Of a stretch of DNA of 19,354 bases, positions 11,444 through 18,590 are shown one piece after another (position 1 is the stretch's first letter; every line of letters begins with the position of its first letter). The translations under genes were made by a program, and so were the position numbers. Origin of the DNA: Tieghemiomyces parasiticus (lineage: Eukaryota; Kickxellomycota; Dimargaritomycetes; Dimargaritales; Dimargaritaceae); the NCBI GenBank assembly GCA_027575765.1, contig JANBPT010000908.1:1-19354 (forward strand), in the 5' to 3' direction. The notes below the pieces were generated by a model that had not been told where the DNA came from, searched no databases, and saw nothing but the letters and a program-made list of their open reading frames with translations.

Positions 11444-12214
11444 ATGCCCCGCACGGTCTATGCTTTCCCTACCGTCAACGACGTGTCGGCCAATCTGCGT
11501 GACTTTGTCCTGCGCGCCCAGGACGAAGCCTTAGCCAAGCATGACCGGTTCACCATCGCGCTCTCAGGCGGGTCTCTCCCAGCCACGCTAGCCCGGGGTC
11601 TTCTGGAGCACCAGACGGCCTTCCAATGGTCCAAGTGGCATGTATTTTACGCCGATGAGCGCTGCGTCCCGCTCGACGACGCCGAGTCCAACCATCGCCT
11701 GGCCCATGAGGCGTTCCTGGCCCATGTTCCTATCCCGGCCGAGCAGGTGTACACCATCAACCCGGACTTGGTTGGTCAGCCCGAGGCCGCCGCCGAGGAC
11801 TACCAGCATCAGCTCATGCAGGCCTTCGCACCCACGGGCGACGACGTGCGCTTCCCTGTGTTCGACTTGATCCTGCTGGGTATGGGTCCCGATGGCCATA
11901 CTTGTTCGCTGTTCCCGGGCCATCCCCTGGTTAACGAACGCGCTCTGTGGGTGTCTTCCCTGACCGATTCGCCAAAACCCCCGCCGTCGCGTATCACCCT
12001 GACCTTCCCCGTGCTCAACCATGCCCACGCCGTGGCCTTCGTGACAACGGGCGCCAACAAGCAGGACATGCTAGTCCGTGTCCTGGACCAGTCGGAGGAG
12101 GGCCTGCCCGCCGGCATGGTGAATCCTACGGCTGGTCACGTGTACTGGTTTCTCGACGAACCGGCGGCGGCTAAGCTCCAGGACAGCCTGATCGACCGGC
12201 CCGCCACTCTTTAA
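11444..12214 (+). CDS. PGLS: 6-phosphogluconolactonase
   Basis: Hydrolyses 6-phospho-D-glucono-1,5-lactone to 6-phosphogluconate, the second step of the oxidative pentose phosphate pathway, in the cytosol. The 256-aa product matches the usual length of the eukaryotic DevB/Sol/PGLS family (about 250-260 aa). All hallmark blocks are present: the phosphate-binding SGGS at residues 41-44; DERCVPLDDAESNH at 71-84 with the conserved Asp-Glu-Arg and Ser-Asn; LLGMGPDGHTCSLFPGH around 144-160, containing the catalytic His152; and RITLTFPVLNHA plus a TGANK motif near the C-terminus. I chose the ATG at 11444 because its product aligns from the first residue. The frame is open for 31 codons upstream but offers only a GTG (11351). 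The gene lies about 660 bp after the nucleoporin gene on the same strand and converges with the ICT1-like gene. Confidence 0.95.
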   Translation: MPRTVYAFPTVNDVSANLRDFVLRAQDEALAKHDRFTIALSGGSLPATLARGLLEHQTAFQWSKWHVFYADERCVPLDDAESNHRLAHEAFLAHVPIPAEQVYTINPDLVGQPEAAAEDYQHQLMQAFAPTGDDVRFPVFDLILLGMGPDGHTCSLFPGHPLVNERALWVSSLTDSPKPPPSRITLTFPVLNHAHAVAFVTTGANKQDMLVRVLDQSEEGLPAGMVNPTAGHVYWFLDEPAAAKLQDSLIDRPATL

Positions 12215-12441
12215 AAAAAGGCTTACAGGATGTCGTTGGGCTGCTATGCAAATTTCATGCCTCATGAGTGCACAAAGTAAACCATATCCCTGCCCGAGCG
12301 GTTTTAAATTGCTGTATGTAGAGGGGAGGTGGTGCCCCGCTGACCATCGCTCTCGTTCCCAGGTGGCTTGTTTTAAGGACAACTGAGGATATTTATACAG
12401 TTACACGGTAGACAATCGGCTGGGACAAATTTGACGAGGGC

Positions 12442-13244
12442 CTAATTGTCGTCCGATCCGCCCCGCCGGGAACTCTTGATATTGGATCGGTACGTTTTGT
12501 ATGCGCGATTTTGGGACTTGGCGGCCTGGATACGGTTGCCGATCTGCTGTAGCTTCTCCTGCGTGGGGTCGGGTGGAATATAGGCTACCCGCACCAGCAA
12601 ATCCCGCAGCTTATGAAGGCAGTCTTCAAGGTTCTGGTTCTGGGTCCGGTGCCGCTCTGAGGTCAGGACGAATTCGCCAGCCTTGTTGATACGGTTGGGC
12701 TCCTGTTGAATTTGAATTGATGAGACGGTCGATACCCTAGGGGCGCGTCAGTAAGCCTAGCTAGGTTGGCCTTTCCCAAAAACCCAGTCAAACTTGAGCA
12801 CCGCCCCGACCTATCAAGATCACCCTATTAGGATAGACATTGTTGTCGACTTACTTGGATTTCTACTTGATGACGGACGTAGTCTGGTATCCATTTGGCC
12901 TTGCGCAGATTAAACCGCATATCGACTTTCGTATTGACTTTGTTGACGTTCTGCCCGCCGGGTCCGCTACTCCGGTGGAAGGACATATCGAACGTCCGCC
13001 GGGGTATGCTCTCGATTGTCAACCGCTCGGCCCAGGACCGCACCGCGCGGATCTCGTCGTCGCTCAGGCCCAATTTCTCGCTTTGTGTGCGGTAATGAAG
13101 CGGCCGTAGGTGATGCCATGCTATGCTGGGAACGGCGGTCCGGATGTAACCGAGATTCTGTTGAGGCGGGGATGGTCGAGGGAAGAGTCGGGCTAGGTTT
13201 GGCAGGCTGGCAAATCCAGCGTGGAATGCGGCACGGGAAGGCAT
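12442..13244 (-). CDS. ICT1: Mitochondrial ICT1-like peptidyl-tRNA hydrolase, two exons
   Basis: Class I release-factor-like protein that rescues stalled mitochondrial ribosomes by hydrolysing peptidyl-tRNA without needing a stop codon. Exon 1 (13244 down to 12855) encodes 130 aa. It starts with an Arg-rich, acid-poor segment typical of a mitochondrial presequence and contains the catalytic block RSSGPGGQNVNKV with GGQ at residues 96-98. Exon 2 (12702 down to 12442) encodes 86 aa, beginning EPNRINKAGEFVLTSERHRT and ending in a Lys/Arg-rich tail (KSSRRGG), the segment that in human ICT1 enters the mRNA channel. The two join in phase 0 across the 152-nt intron at 12703-12854, giving 216 aa against 206 in human ICT1. 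Without splicing the frame stops at 12828 and loses the conserved INKxGEF block, so the intron is well supported. Confidence 0.92.
12703..12854 (-). other. ICT1: Spliceosomal intron of the ICT1-like gene
   Basis: On the minus strand the donor is CAA|GTAAGT (intron starts at 12854) and the acceptor is CAACAG|GAG (intron ends at 12703). A likely branch-point motif TACTGAC lies at 12747-12753, about 45 nt before the acceptor. Length is 152 nt and phase is 0. Joining the exons restores the conserved family sequence without frame change, which is the main evidence. Confidence 0.92.
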
Positions 13245-13573
13245 CGCAAAACGGGGAAGTCGTTGTGGGGTAAGCTATACCAAGAAACCTGAGCATTGCT
13301 TGTCAAAGAAGGAAGAGTGCCAAGGCAATGGCATTTCGACTCACGAGGCAAACACTGGGGACCCGCTTCTCGCGCCCATTCCTTGAGCTTTGGCGTATCC
13401 CGCTCCCGAGGGCGCAGGGTTTCATTGGTCTGACTGGGTACCGCATCACTCCCTCACATGCTTTATTAGAGAAACAGTGCACTCGATGTGGTGACTGGAA
13501 CCGAATTGACATAACTATTGGATACCGACCGTAAGGTAATTACAAAGATGGAGGATTAAAGCTCGGCTCATAA
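13245..13573. other. Intergenic between HTATIP2-like and ICT1-like genes
   Basis: About 330 bp between the stop of the HTATIP2-like gene and the start of the ICT1-like gene, both on the minus strand. It should contain the 3' end of the former and the promoter of the latter. Open frames of 68-69 codons exist on both strands (13328-13534 and 13303-13512), but neither resembles a known protein and they overlap each other, so I treat them as chance. Confidence 0.5.
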
Positions 13574-14449
13574 TTACTCTAGGCTGTCCATAATGGCATT
13601 ATTCTGCAGGACTACTACCTGAGGTGTTGGGGACTTTGTGGCTACTGGATGACATAGAGCGTCGCCTACAATAGCCTGGCCGAGAAGCGGAGTGGGGATG
13701 GCGAATCTCCGGGTGCTCACAATGTGGCCGAGGGCGCGCACAGACTTGATAACTACGGACTCCACGAAGCGGCTCTCGTGACGGTCGCACATAAGCAGGC
13801 CTGGTTGAAAGATAGCGAGCCGGCCAAACCCGAACGACTTCAGCTTCTCCTCTACCTGGCCCTTGGTCTTCGGGTAGAGAAAAAAAGCTGTAGAATCGGC
13901 GCCCATCGAGGAAACGAGGGCGAAGTAGAGATTATTGGACGGAAGATCACCGGCGGCGGCAGTGGGATGACTACCCGTCGTGGCGAGAACCTCGGGTTTC
14001 TTGAGAGGCTCGGCGCCCGACTGGTTGGCTTGCAGGAACTGTTCAGCAAATCCTATTACGTAATCGTGGTCCACTCTACGGAAACCTTCCGCGCCAGACT
14101 TGGCCCGTGTGGTGCCTAGGCAGCAAAACCCGTGAGTGTGGCCCTTAAATGCAGCCGTATGCCGGTCGAGATGGTCAAAGTCGACCACACGGTGCTCAAA
14201 CTGCGTTTGGGAGGGTACTTCCGCCGTGTTCACTATGTCAGCAGGCAGTTCACGGCGCCCCAGGCTGGTGACCTGCTCGAAAGCCCCGCTGGAGAGCAAC
14301 GACCGTAGCACTTCTTGGCCCACTTCGCCCGTGGCACCGACGATGAGTGCCCGCGCTGGCCGCTGAGCCGTCGCATAGGCGGCACGAAATGACTCAAGGT
14401 TGGCAACGAGAGCACCTGTGGAGCCGGAGGTATCAATTGAAGTGGACAT
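13574..14449 (-). CDS. HTATIP2: HTATIP2/TIP30/FMP52-like NAD(P)-binding protein
   Basis: Atypical short-chain dehydrogenase with a Rossmann fold, of the family of human HTATIP2 (TIP30/CC3) and yeast Fmp52, a mitochondrial outer-membrane protein. The substrate is not established. Features in the 291-aa product: dinucleotide-binding GATGEVG at 38-44; the family signature LGTTRAKSGAEGFRRVDHDYV at 111-131; VSSMGAD at 179-185 with the presumed catalytic Ser; and YPKTK at 192-196 giving the YxxxK pair. It exceeds the roughly 230-240 aa of human and yeast homologues because of an N-terminal tail and a roughly 30-residue insertion (about 142-173) before the SSMGAD strand. No splice sites explain that insertion. 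ATG 14449 is preferred because GC-rich coding composition begins there. An in-frame ATG at 14536 would add 29 residues (MPLKLFLLSRSFTT...), which look like a possible mitochondrial or membrane leader. The LINE fragment begins about 150 bp upstream of 14449. Confidence 0.88.
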   Translation of the reverse strand: MSTSIDTSGSTGALVANLESFRAAYATAQRPARALIVGATGEVGQEVLRSLLSSGAFEQVTSLGRRELPADIVNTAEVPSQTQFEHRVVDFDHLDRHTAAFKGHTHGFCCLGTTRAKSGAEGFRRVDHDYVIGFAEQFLQANQSGAEPLKKPEVLATTGSHPTAAAGDLPSNNLYFALVSSMGADSTAFFLYPKTKGQVEEKLKSFGFGRLAIFQPGLLMCDRHESRFVESVVIKSVRALGHIVSTRRFAIPTPLLGQAIVGDALCHPVATKSPTPQVVVLQNNAIMDSLE

Positions 14450-14604
14450 GAGGGATATAGGCCACGGAATCAAATGTAAAAGTGAGGTATTAGGAGTGGT
14501 AAATGAACGAGAAAGTAAAAATAACTTTAGAGGCATATCGCAAGTTGCATGGTCAGAGATGGACTGAAAAGAGAATGACGAGGTGGTGGCGATAGTCACT
14601 CAAT

Positions 14605-15010
14605 AAAAGGGGAGAGGAGGAGGATGTTCATTTACCGTTGGGAAAGCGCTGCGACTCATTGTGTTGTGCGGTGGCAATTGTACGTCCATTTCAAGGGATA
14701 AGAAATTCTGGTGGAGTAAAGGTGGTTCCATTTGGCCTTTTGGGGGTAGGGGGGCCCTGGGGTTTAGGGGGATGTGGGTTAGATGTGAAAGAGGGTCTGC
14801 CTGTCTGGGCAGTATGTCGAAGTATGGTGGAGGGCCGTTATTCAGATATCACAATGACGGCGGGAGGGGGTGTGGCCTGGGTCAGGTGGGGGTGCTAGGT
14901 GCGCGGTAGCCCCCAAGGAGGGGGAGGCGGAGGCGTCTGGGGTGAGCAAGCAGCCTAGGTGGCAGCAGTGGATCACATGGGCGGGTGACAGGCATACCTC
15001 ACACTGACAA
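14605..15010 (-). mobile_element. Second, inverted copy of the LINE 3' end
   Basis: The reverse complement of this stretch repeats, in the same order, the end of the element at 811-1710. It encodes CEVCLSPAHVIHCCHLGCLL, followed by an Ala/Pro-rich stretch and PSRRHCDI, parallel to AHATHCCGLGRLLALD and PSRGHHDI in the left copy. It then carries the shared 3' tail: ACGTACAATTGCCAC (rc of 14671-14685), GAGTCGCAGCGC, TAAATGAAC and a CT-rich end at about 14605-14620. The frame is interrupted (a stop directly after CDI) and only the last 400 or so bases remain, consistent with the 5' truncation usual for LINE insertions. The 5' edge is uncertain by some tens of bases. The 3' tail points towards the HTATIP2-like gene. 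Confidence 0.75.
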
Positions 15011-15330
15011 GGGAACATCAGAAATTCTGTCCGCTCCTTTTTGAGCAAGACCAGCACCATTCGATAGCCCTTGAAGCACTGGTAAACACAGTATAGGTCG
15101 CAACCGTGTATAGCGCGTAGTTATCAAGTTATACTCGTTTTTGTGGGCTTTTTTTGAAATAAACTTCTTAGTCTTTAAGACGTTAAAAAGCGTGTAAAAA
15201 ATTACTGTGCCTTGTTCATATATGAAGTCGGTTTCGAATAAAAAATGGGTTTTAAAAGGGTACGCTTTTTAGGAAAGAAGTGTCGATTTATTACTAGGCG
15301 CAACAGGAGCAATAAATATATACTAAAGAA
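15011..15330. other. AT-rich non-coding spacer with an inverted repeat
   Basis: No gene. An inverted repeat of 10 nt (TAAAAAGCGT at 15184-15193 and ACGCTTTTTA at 15262-15271) encloses about 68 nt. A small palindromic GTCTTTAAGAC lies just to its left. It marks the start of the hairpin-rich right flank, but I could not align it to the later repeat copies. Confidence 0.45.
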
Positions 15331-15665
15331 TAGACTACTGTTGGATGGTGGAGTCTACTGTCAATGAGGTCGTCATCATAGTGTAACCGAGGCGGCCTTC
15401 TTTGAAGAGGAGGCTTCCTGGGGGGCGCCTTGGTTACACCGGACCCTGTGTTGCATACGTGGGCCCGGCTTTTATACTATTGTGCTAAAATGATGATCTA
15501 CTACTCTTGGTGGAGAGCCTGGCTAGGCCTCCGTCTCTTCCGGACCTCTCCCAGAAGTCGCCCGGTCTCTTTTCTGTCGTTTCCTATATCAGAGGTATAG
15601 GCACAACCTATGACAACCCCTCAAAGGCACAAGCCGTGCTTGGCTTCACAAGTTTGTGATGGGTT
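15331..15665 (+). repeat. Hairpin-mosaic repeat, copy A
   Basis: This copy shares with copies B and C the ordered blocks CCTGTGTTGCATAC, GGGCCCGGCTT, TGATCTAC, the TGGCTAGGCCTCCG region, CCCGGTCTC, a GTATAGGC hairpin and GTGCTTGGCTTCACAA. Local hairpins in order: TAGACT/AGTCTA (15331-15357); a 14-bp stem at 15381-15439; CCGGACCC/GGGCCCGG (15439-15468, one A-C mismatch); GGAG(A)GCC/GGCCTCC (15512-15532); ATAGGC/ACCTAT (15597-15611, one mismatch); AAGCC/GGCTT (15631-15646); TCACAA/TTGTGA (15646-15659). The terminal hairpin of B and C is not present after it. No protein is encoded. I do not recognise the family. Confidence 0.7.
15381..15439. repeat. Long stem-loop, 14-bp stem
   Basis: GTGTAACCGAGGCG (15381-15394) pairs with CGCCTTGGTTACAC (15426-15439) over all 14 positions if one G-T (G-U in RNA) is allowed. 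The 31-nt interior can fold further (CTTC/GAAG and AGGA/TCCT mini-stems). The 3' arm abuts the CCGGACCC arm of the next hairpin, so the two stems would stack end to end. No T-run follows, so it does not look like a terminator. Confidence 0.7.
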
Positions 15666-15669
15666 GTAG

Positions 15670-16040
15670 GGTTTTTAAAAGGATCTGTGTATTTTACTAG
15701 GGAAGAGGAAGCGGCGAATACTTGTTGTTTTATTTAGTAGTGCAAGAACATGCGTCCTTTTATAGAGACAGCAATCAAGAATAAAACAAAGTAAAATGAG
15801 GGTGAAGGGAAGCCAAATGGTGGCAAAGGAAAACAATATGATGGTTATCAGAGGATATCAAATAAGATGGTTAATCAAAGAAAGTAGAAGTGTAAGGCAG
15901 ATCAATTGGTAGAAATATCAAAGAAAAAGAAATGGTAGAGATGTATTAGGCCGTGATAGCATGGCAGACTATAGGTACCCCGTGTTCATCGCGAGTTGGA
16001 GTATCAGAGGGGTTGGTGGGGGGAATTAGAGGTGTCCTCA
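15670..16040. other. Gene-free, purine-rich stretch between repeat copies
   Basis: No gene. From about 15760 to 15950 the + strand is dominated by A and G (many AAAG, GAAA and AGGG words), a visible purine skew over nearly 200 bases that is absent from the neighbouring repeats. It could be a diverged tail of a repeat copy or a separate insertion. A GTACCCC motif near 15975 resembles one found near the ends of copies B and C. Confidence 0.4.
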
Positions 16041-16420
16041 TCCCACAATTGTGGTGCTAGGCCCTGGGTGGCGGAGATTTGGTTGGACCGCGCGCGACAA
16101 CGGTCTGGGTCCAATGGCAAGATACGGTGAACAGGGCAATATGGAGTTGTTTACTTTTGGTACTAACATAAAAAATATGGGACCGCGACGGCACCCCAAA
16201 TGTAAGATAAATAAAGATGAGAATCCAATGTAGCAATCTGGAAAATGATCTAAAACTAACTGGCGAGCCCTTGCTTGACTACTGCGGGCTCGCTTTTATA
16301 CTTGGGTGCGGGGGAAGGATCTACATCCCCCTTCATACTACGCCAAATCTTAAACCATAATCCTGCCTTTCCTCCTAGGAGGCATTGGCAGTTGCTTACA
16401 GCTATTGGGTATCAACATGC
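16041..16420 (+). repeat. Hairpin-mosaic repeat, copy D (most diverged)
   Basis: Recognised by order and structure more than by identity. It starts with the palindrome CCACAATTGTGG (16043-16054; copy B has ACACAATTGTGT at the same place). Next is TTGGACC/GGTCCAA (16083-16114), where B has GGACCAA/TTGGTCC. Then GCGAGCCC/GGGCTCGC (16263-16293), followed by TTTTATAC and GGATCTAC exactly where A, B and C carry GGGCCCGGC, TATAC and TGATCTAC. It ends with the 12-nt palindrome CCTCCTAGGAGG (16371-16382). Assignment to the same family is an inference. Confidence 0.5.
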
Positions 16421-17058
16421 CCGTTAGACTACTTTAAGAGATAAAGCTGATGTCGGCACCACACAATTGTGTAAAGCGGACCAATATCTGGGGGTTGGTC
16501 CTGCTTCCAAAAGAACCTCCGAGGCAAAGTGGAGAGTTTGGGCAGGTGCAGTCGGAACGGCTGTATCCGAATCTGCAATCAGAAATGAGATAGGTCAACT
16601 ATTGATTGAGAAAATCTAACAATAAAGTCTATAACGTGATACCAACAAGCAAGCTTAAGGGAATATTGGTACTAGGCTTTACTAACAAAATAGCGCCAAC
16701 GGATGGCACTATGGGACGGAATACAGGAAAAAGCTGCCGGGCCCTGTGTTGCATACTTGGGCCCGGCTTATATACTATGACTAAATATGAATGATCTACG
16801 GTTATTGGTCAAGGGCTTAGCTAGGCCTCCGACTCTCCCGGGCCTCTCCCGGAGGTTGTCCGGTTTCTTTATTATCTTTTTCTTTTGTTATGTGTATAGG
16901 CGCGGCCTATTACAGCTCTTCAAAGGAAAAACCAGTGCTTGGCTTCACAAATTTGTGAAGAATAGATATATAAACCGGTTTTAATGAAGAACTGGGTACC
17001 CCAAGGCAGGGTAGGGAAAACACTCCCAGAACATAGAAGTACTTATGTTCTGGGTATA
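16421..17058 (+). repeat. Hairpin-mosaic repeat, copy B (best preserved)
   Basis: Shares blocks with copy C over its whole length: GTAAAGCGGACCA, AGAACCTCC, CAAAGTGGAGA, ACCAACAAGCAAGCTTA, GGGAATATTGGTA, CCTGTGTTGCATACTTGGGC, TGATCTACG, GTGCTTGGCTTCA, GGGAAAACACTCCC. Hairpins in order: ACACAATTGTGT (16461-16472); GGACCAA/TTGGTCC (16478-16501); TAGCGCCA/TGGCACTA (16691-16711); GCCGGGCCC/GGGCCCGGC (16736-16767); CCGGGC/GTCCGG (16838-16863); ATAGGC/GCCTAT (16896-16910); an 18-nt perfect palindrome (16943-16960); and a terminal 11-bp stem (17025-17054). It is interrupted just after the terminal stem by the mariner element. Not coding. Confidence 0.75.
17025..17054. repeat. Terminal hairpin of copy B
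   Basis: CCCAGAACATA (17025-17035) pairs perfectly with TATGTTCTGGG (17044-17054) around an 8-nt loop GAAGTACT. A TATATA string follows, and the mariner inserted at its last TA. Confidence 0.85.
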
Positions 17059-17060
17059 TA

Positions 17061-17088
17061 CAGATGCTACCAAATGTCGTGAGGATTT
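17061..17088. repeat. Mariner terminal inverted repeat, left
   Basis: Matches the reverse complement of 18326-18353 at 27 of 28 positions; the single difference is C versus T at position 18 of the repeat, which turns a CpG into TpG in the right copy. Similarity continues for a few bases (TAAG) after a one-base gap. Confidence 0.95.
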
Positions 17089-17104
17089 CTAAGTCAAATG
17101 ATGT

Positions 17105-18220
17105 TTATTCAATATAGCTGCCACCACTCTGTACTACTTGGCGAGCCCTTTCTATCCATCTATCAAAACAGGCTCTATAGTCATTTGGCTGGAGCCTGGC
17201 TAACTGCAATTGCCAGACGTCCACAACCGCCTCCACTGTGCTGAACTTCTTGCCCCTCAGCTGCTGTTTGATATTCCTGAACAGCCAGAAGTTGCAGGGG
17301 GCCAGGTCAGGACTGTAGGGAGGGGCTGGCAGAAGTTTGAGTTTAGAGTTGGAAATGTAGGTCTGGGTAGCTGCAGCACAATGTGGTGGTGCATTATCAT
17401 GGTGAAGCCACAGGGGGGTGACAGTCCAGACTTCCACGTGCCTCCACCCAGGCCTGGACCATGGGCTTCAGCCTGTACTCTACATAGAGTTTGGCAGAGA
17501 CCTTGACACCAGGGGGCTTGACCCTAGGTGTAATAGGCCACGCCTGGTGAAATAAATAGTCAGCATCACCCTGGGTGTGGTAGGGCCTTGGCGGGTCTCA
17601 GTTGGGACAGGATCACCTTTAGGACACCACCTCCAGCAACTAGAGCCAGCAGGGGGATCATAAAGGTACACCCAAGTCTTGTTGCCTGTGATGATGGAGT
17701 CCAGCAGGTAGTCACTGGCCCCATCAAATTTCTCCAGGAACTCAGTGGCATAACGTACCCAGTTGTGGCACTGGTTGTCAGTGAGGTTGTGGGAGATCCA
17801 GCAATTTAAATAGCTGTGCAACCCCAGGTCCCTGCACAGGACTCTGTGCATGGTACTAGGGGAAGTACGGCAGGCCCAGGCCAGCTGCTCAGCAGTAAGT
17901 TGAGGGTCTTCCTTTAGCCGTCTCAGGATTACGTCCCCATAATATGCACCAATGTCATCTGATGGGCGGTAAGAACAAGGGCTGGCTTCAAAAAAGCAGT
18001 GACCTGTGCAAAAGTGAGCCAGCCACCTGTAGATGGTGGAGTGGCTAGGGGCAGCTGGGCCCAGCTTGGAAGTCAAACCATTAATAATATCATCTGCCTT
18101 GCGGCCCTCCAGATAGTAATTATAAATAAAGACCCATACATCATGCCTGGTTAACTTGGTTGGTATAAACCATTCTAGGATTGAGCCATTTTTGACCTCA
18201 CAGCTTGCTTTTTTAACCAT
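17105..18220 (-). pseudogene. Mariner transposase, broken and catalytically dead
   Basis: Would cut and join element ends in the nucleus. Reading from ATG 18220, the N-terminal helix-turn-helix half includes RHDVWVFIYNYYLEG and SHSTIYRWLAHF. Catalytic blocks: ITGNKTWVYLYDP, where the family has GDE, so the first Asp is Asn (codon 17681-17683); HHDNAPPH, with the second Asp intact (17396-17398); and YSPDLAPCNFWLF, where the third Asp is Asn (17291-17293). The frame ends with SYIE at 17105. Two compensating one-base frameshifts interrupt it: one near 17520, after RRGLLHL, and one at the run of six C/G at 17413-17418. Between them the family sequence (SAKLYVEYRLKPMVQAW) is read in another frame, and the original frame meets TAG at 17480-17482. 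The protein cannot be active. Confidence 0.92.
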
Positions 18221-18325
18221 CCATCATGTCTACTTTTCAAACCCCCTCCCCCACCCCACCCAACTCAGCACCATTGACTTTCTTAGGTTTCATCTGAAAC
18301 ACTGCAATCTGAGACCCCCAGCTTA

Positions 18326-18353
18326 AAATCCTCACAACATTTGGTAGCATCTG
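18326..18353. repeat. Mariner terminal inverted repeat, right
   Basis: Inverted partner of 17061-17088, one mismatch in 28. Followed immediately by the TA target duplication at 18354-18355. Confidence 0.95.
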
Positions 18354-18355
18354 TA

Positions 18356-18590
18356 TATGATACTAAACTAAAGTTGATTTTGTTTTTATTGCCTAACTTT
18401 GGTGGCCCTCTAGTTACACCACTAATCAAAATGTTTTTGGCTAGATAATTGAAAAGTTGGTGTTGGACCAAGCCATGGGAAATTGGCCCATCATTGGTGG
18501 GAGAAGTGGCCTGACCATATACTCAACTTGTATTGGCTTTCCCATATCTTGGTGTCGCCATTTGGTTCATCTGCTGGGCTGCAGACGTGC
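18356..18590. other. Spacer between mariner and repeat copy C
   Basis: No gene. CpG is nearly absent (none seen in 18361-18540), as in the mariner. A hairpin made of CCAA..ATGGG and CCCAT..TTGG lies near 18468-18500. If the mariner and one TA are removed, this stretch becomes the direct continuation of copy B after its terminal hairpin. Confidence 0.45.

Larger units (their letters stand above)
17061..18353 (-). mobile_element. Inactive Tc1/mariner-type DNA transposon
   Basis: A complete but dead element of 1293 bp. Both ends carry a 28-nt terminal inverted repeat beginning CAGATGCTACCAAATGT, and a TA dinucleotide flanks each side (17059-17060 and 18354-18355), the target duplication of this superfamily. 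It encodes one transposase on the minus strand, now broken. The spacing between the second and third catalytic positions is 34 residues, which assigns it to the mariner (DD34D) group. It is poor in CpG (13 by hand count in 1293 bp) while the host genes are CpG-rich. It lies within the hairpin-mosaic array, next to copy B's terminal stem. Confidence 0.93.

Noticed and set aside
13328..13534. Possible small protein of 68 residues with one CxxC pair
   Set aside because: Only one CxxC, no family resemblance, and a similar-sized frame on the opposite strand at the same place.
15381..15439. 14-bp stem-loop as an intrinsic terminator or tRNA-like gene
   Set aside because: No U-run follows, and there is no cloverleaf, A box or B box.
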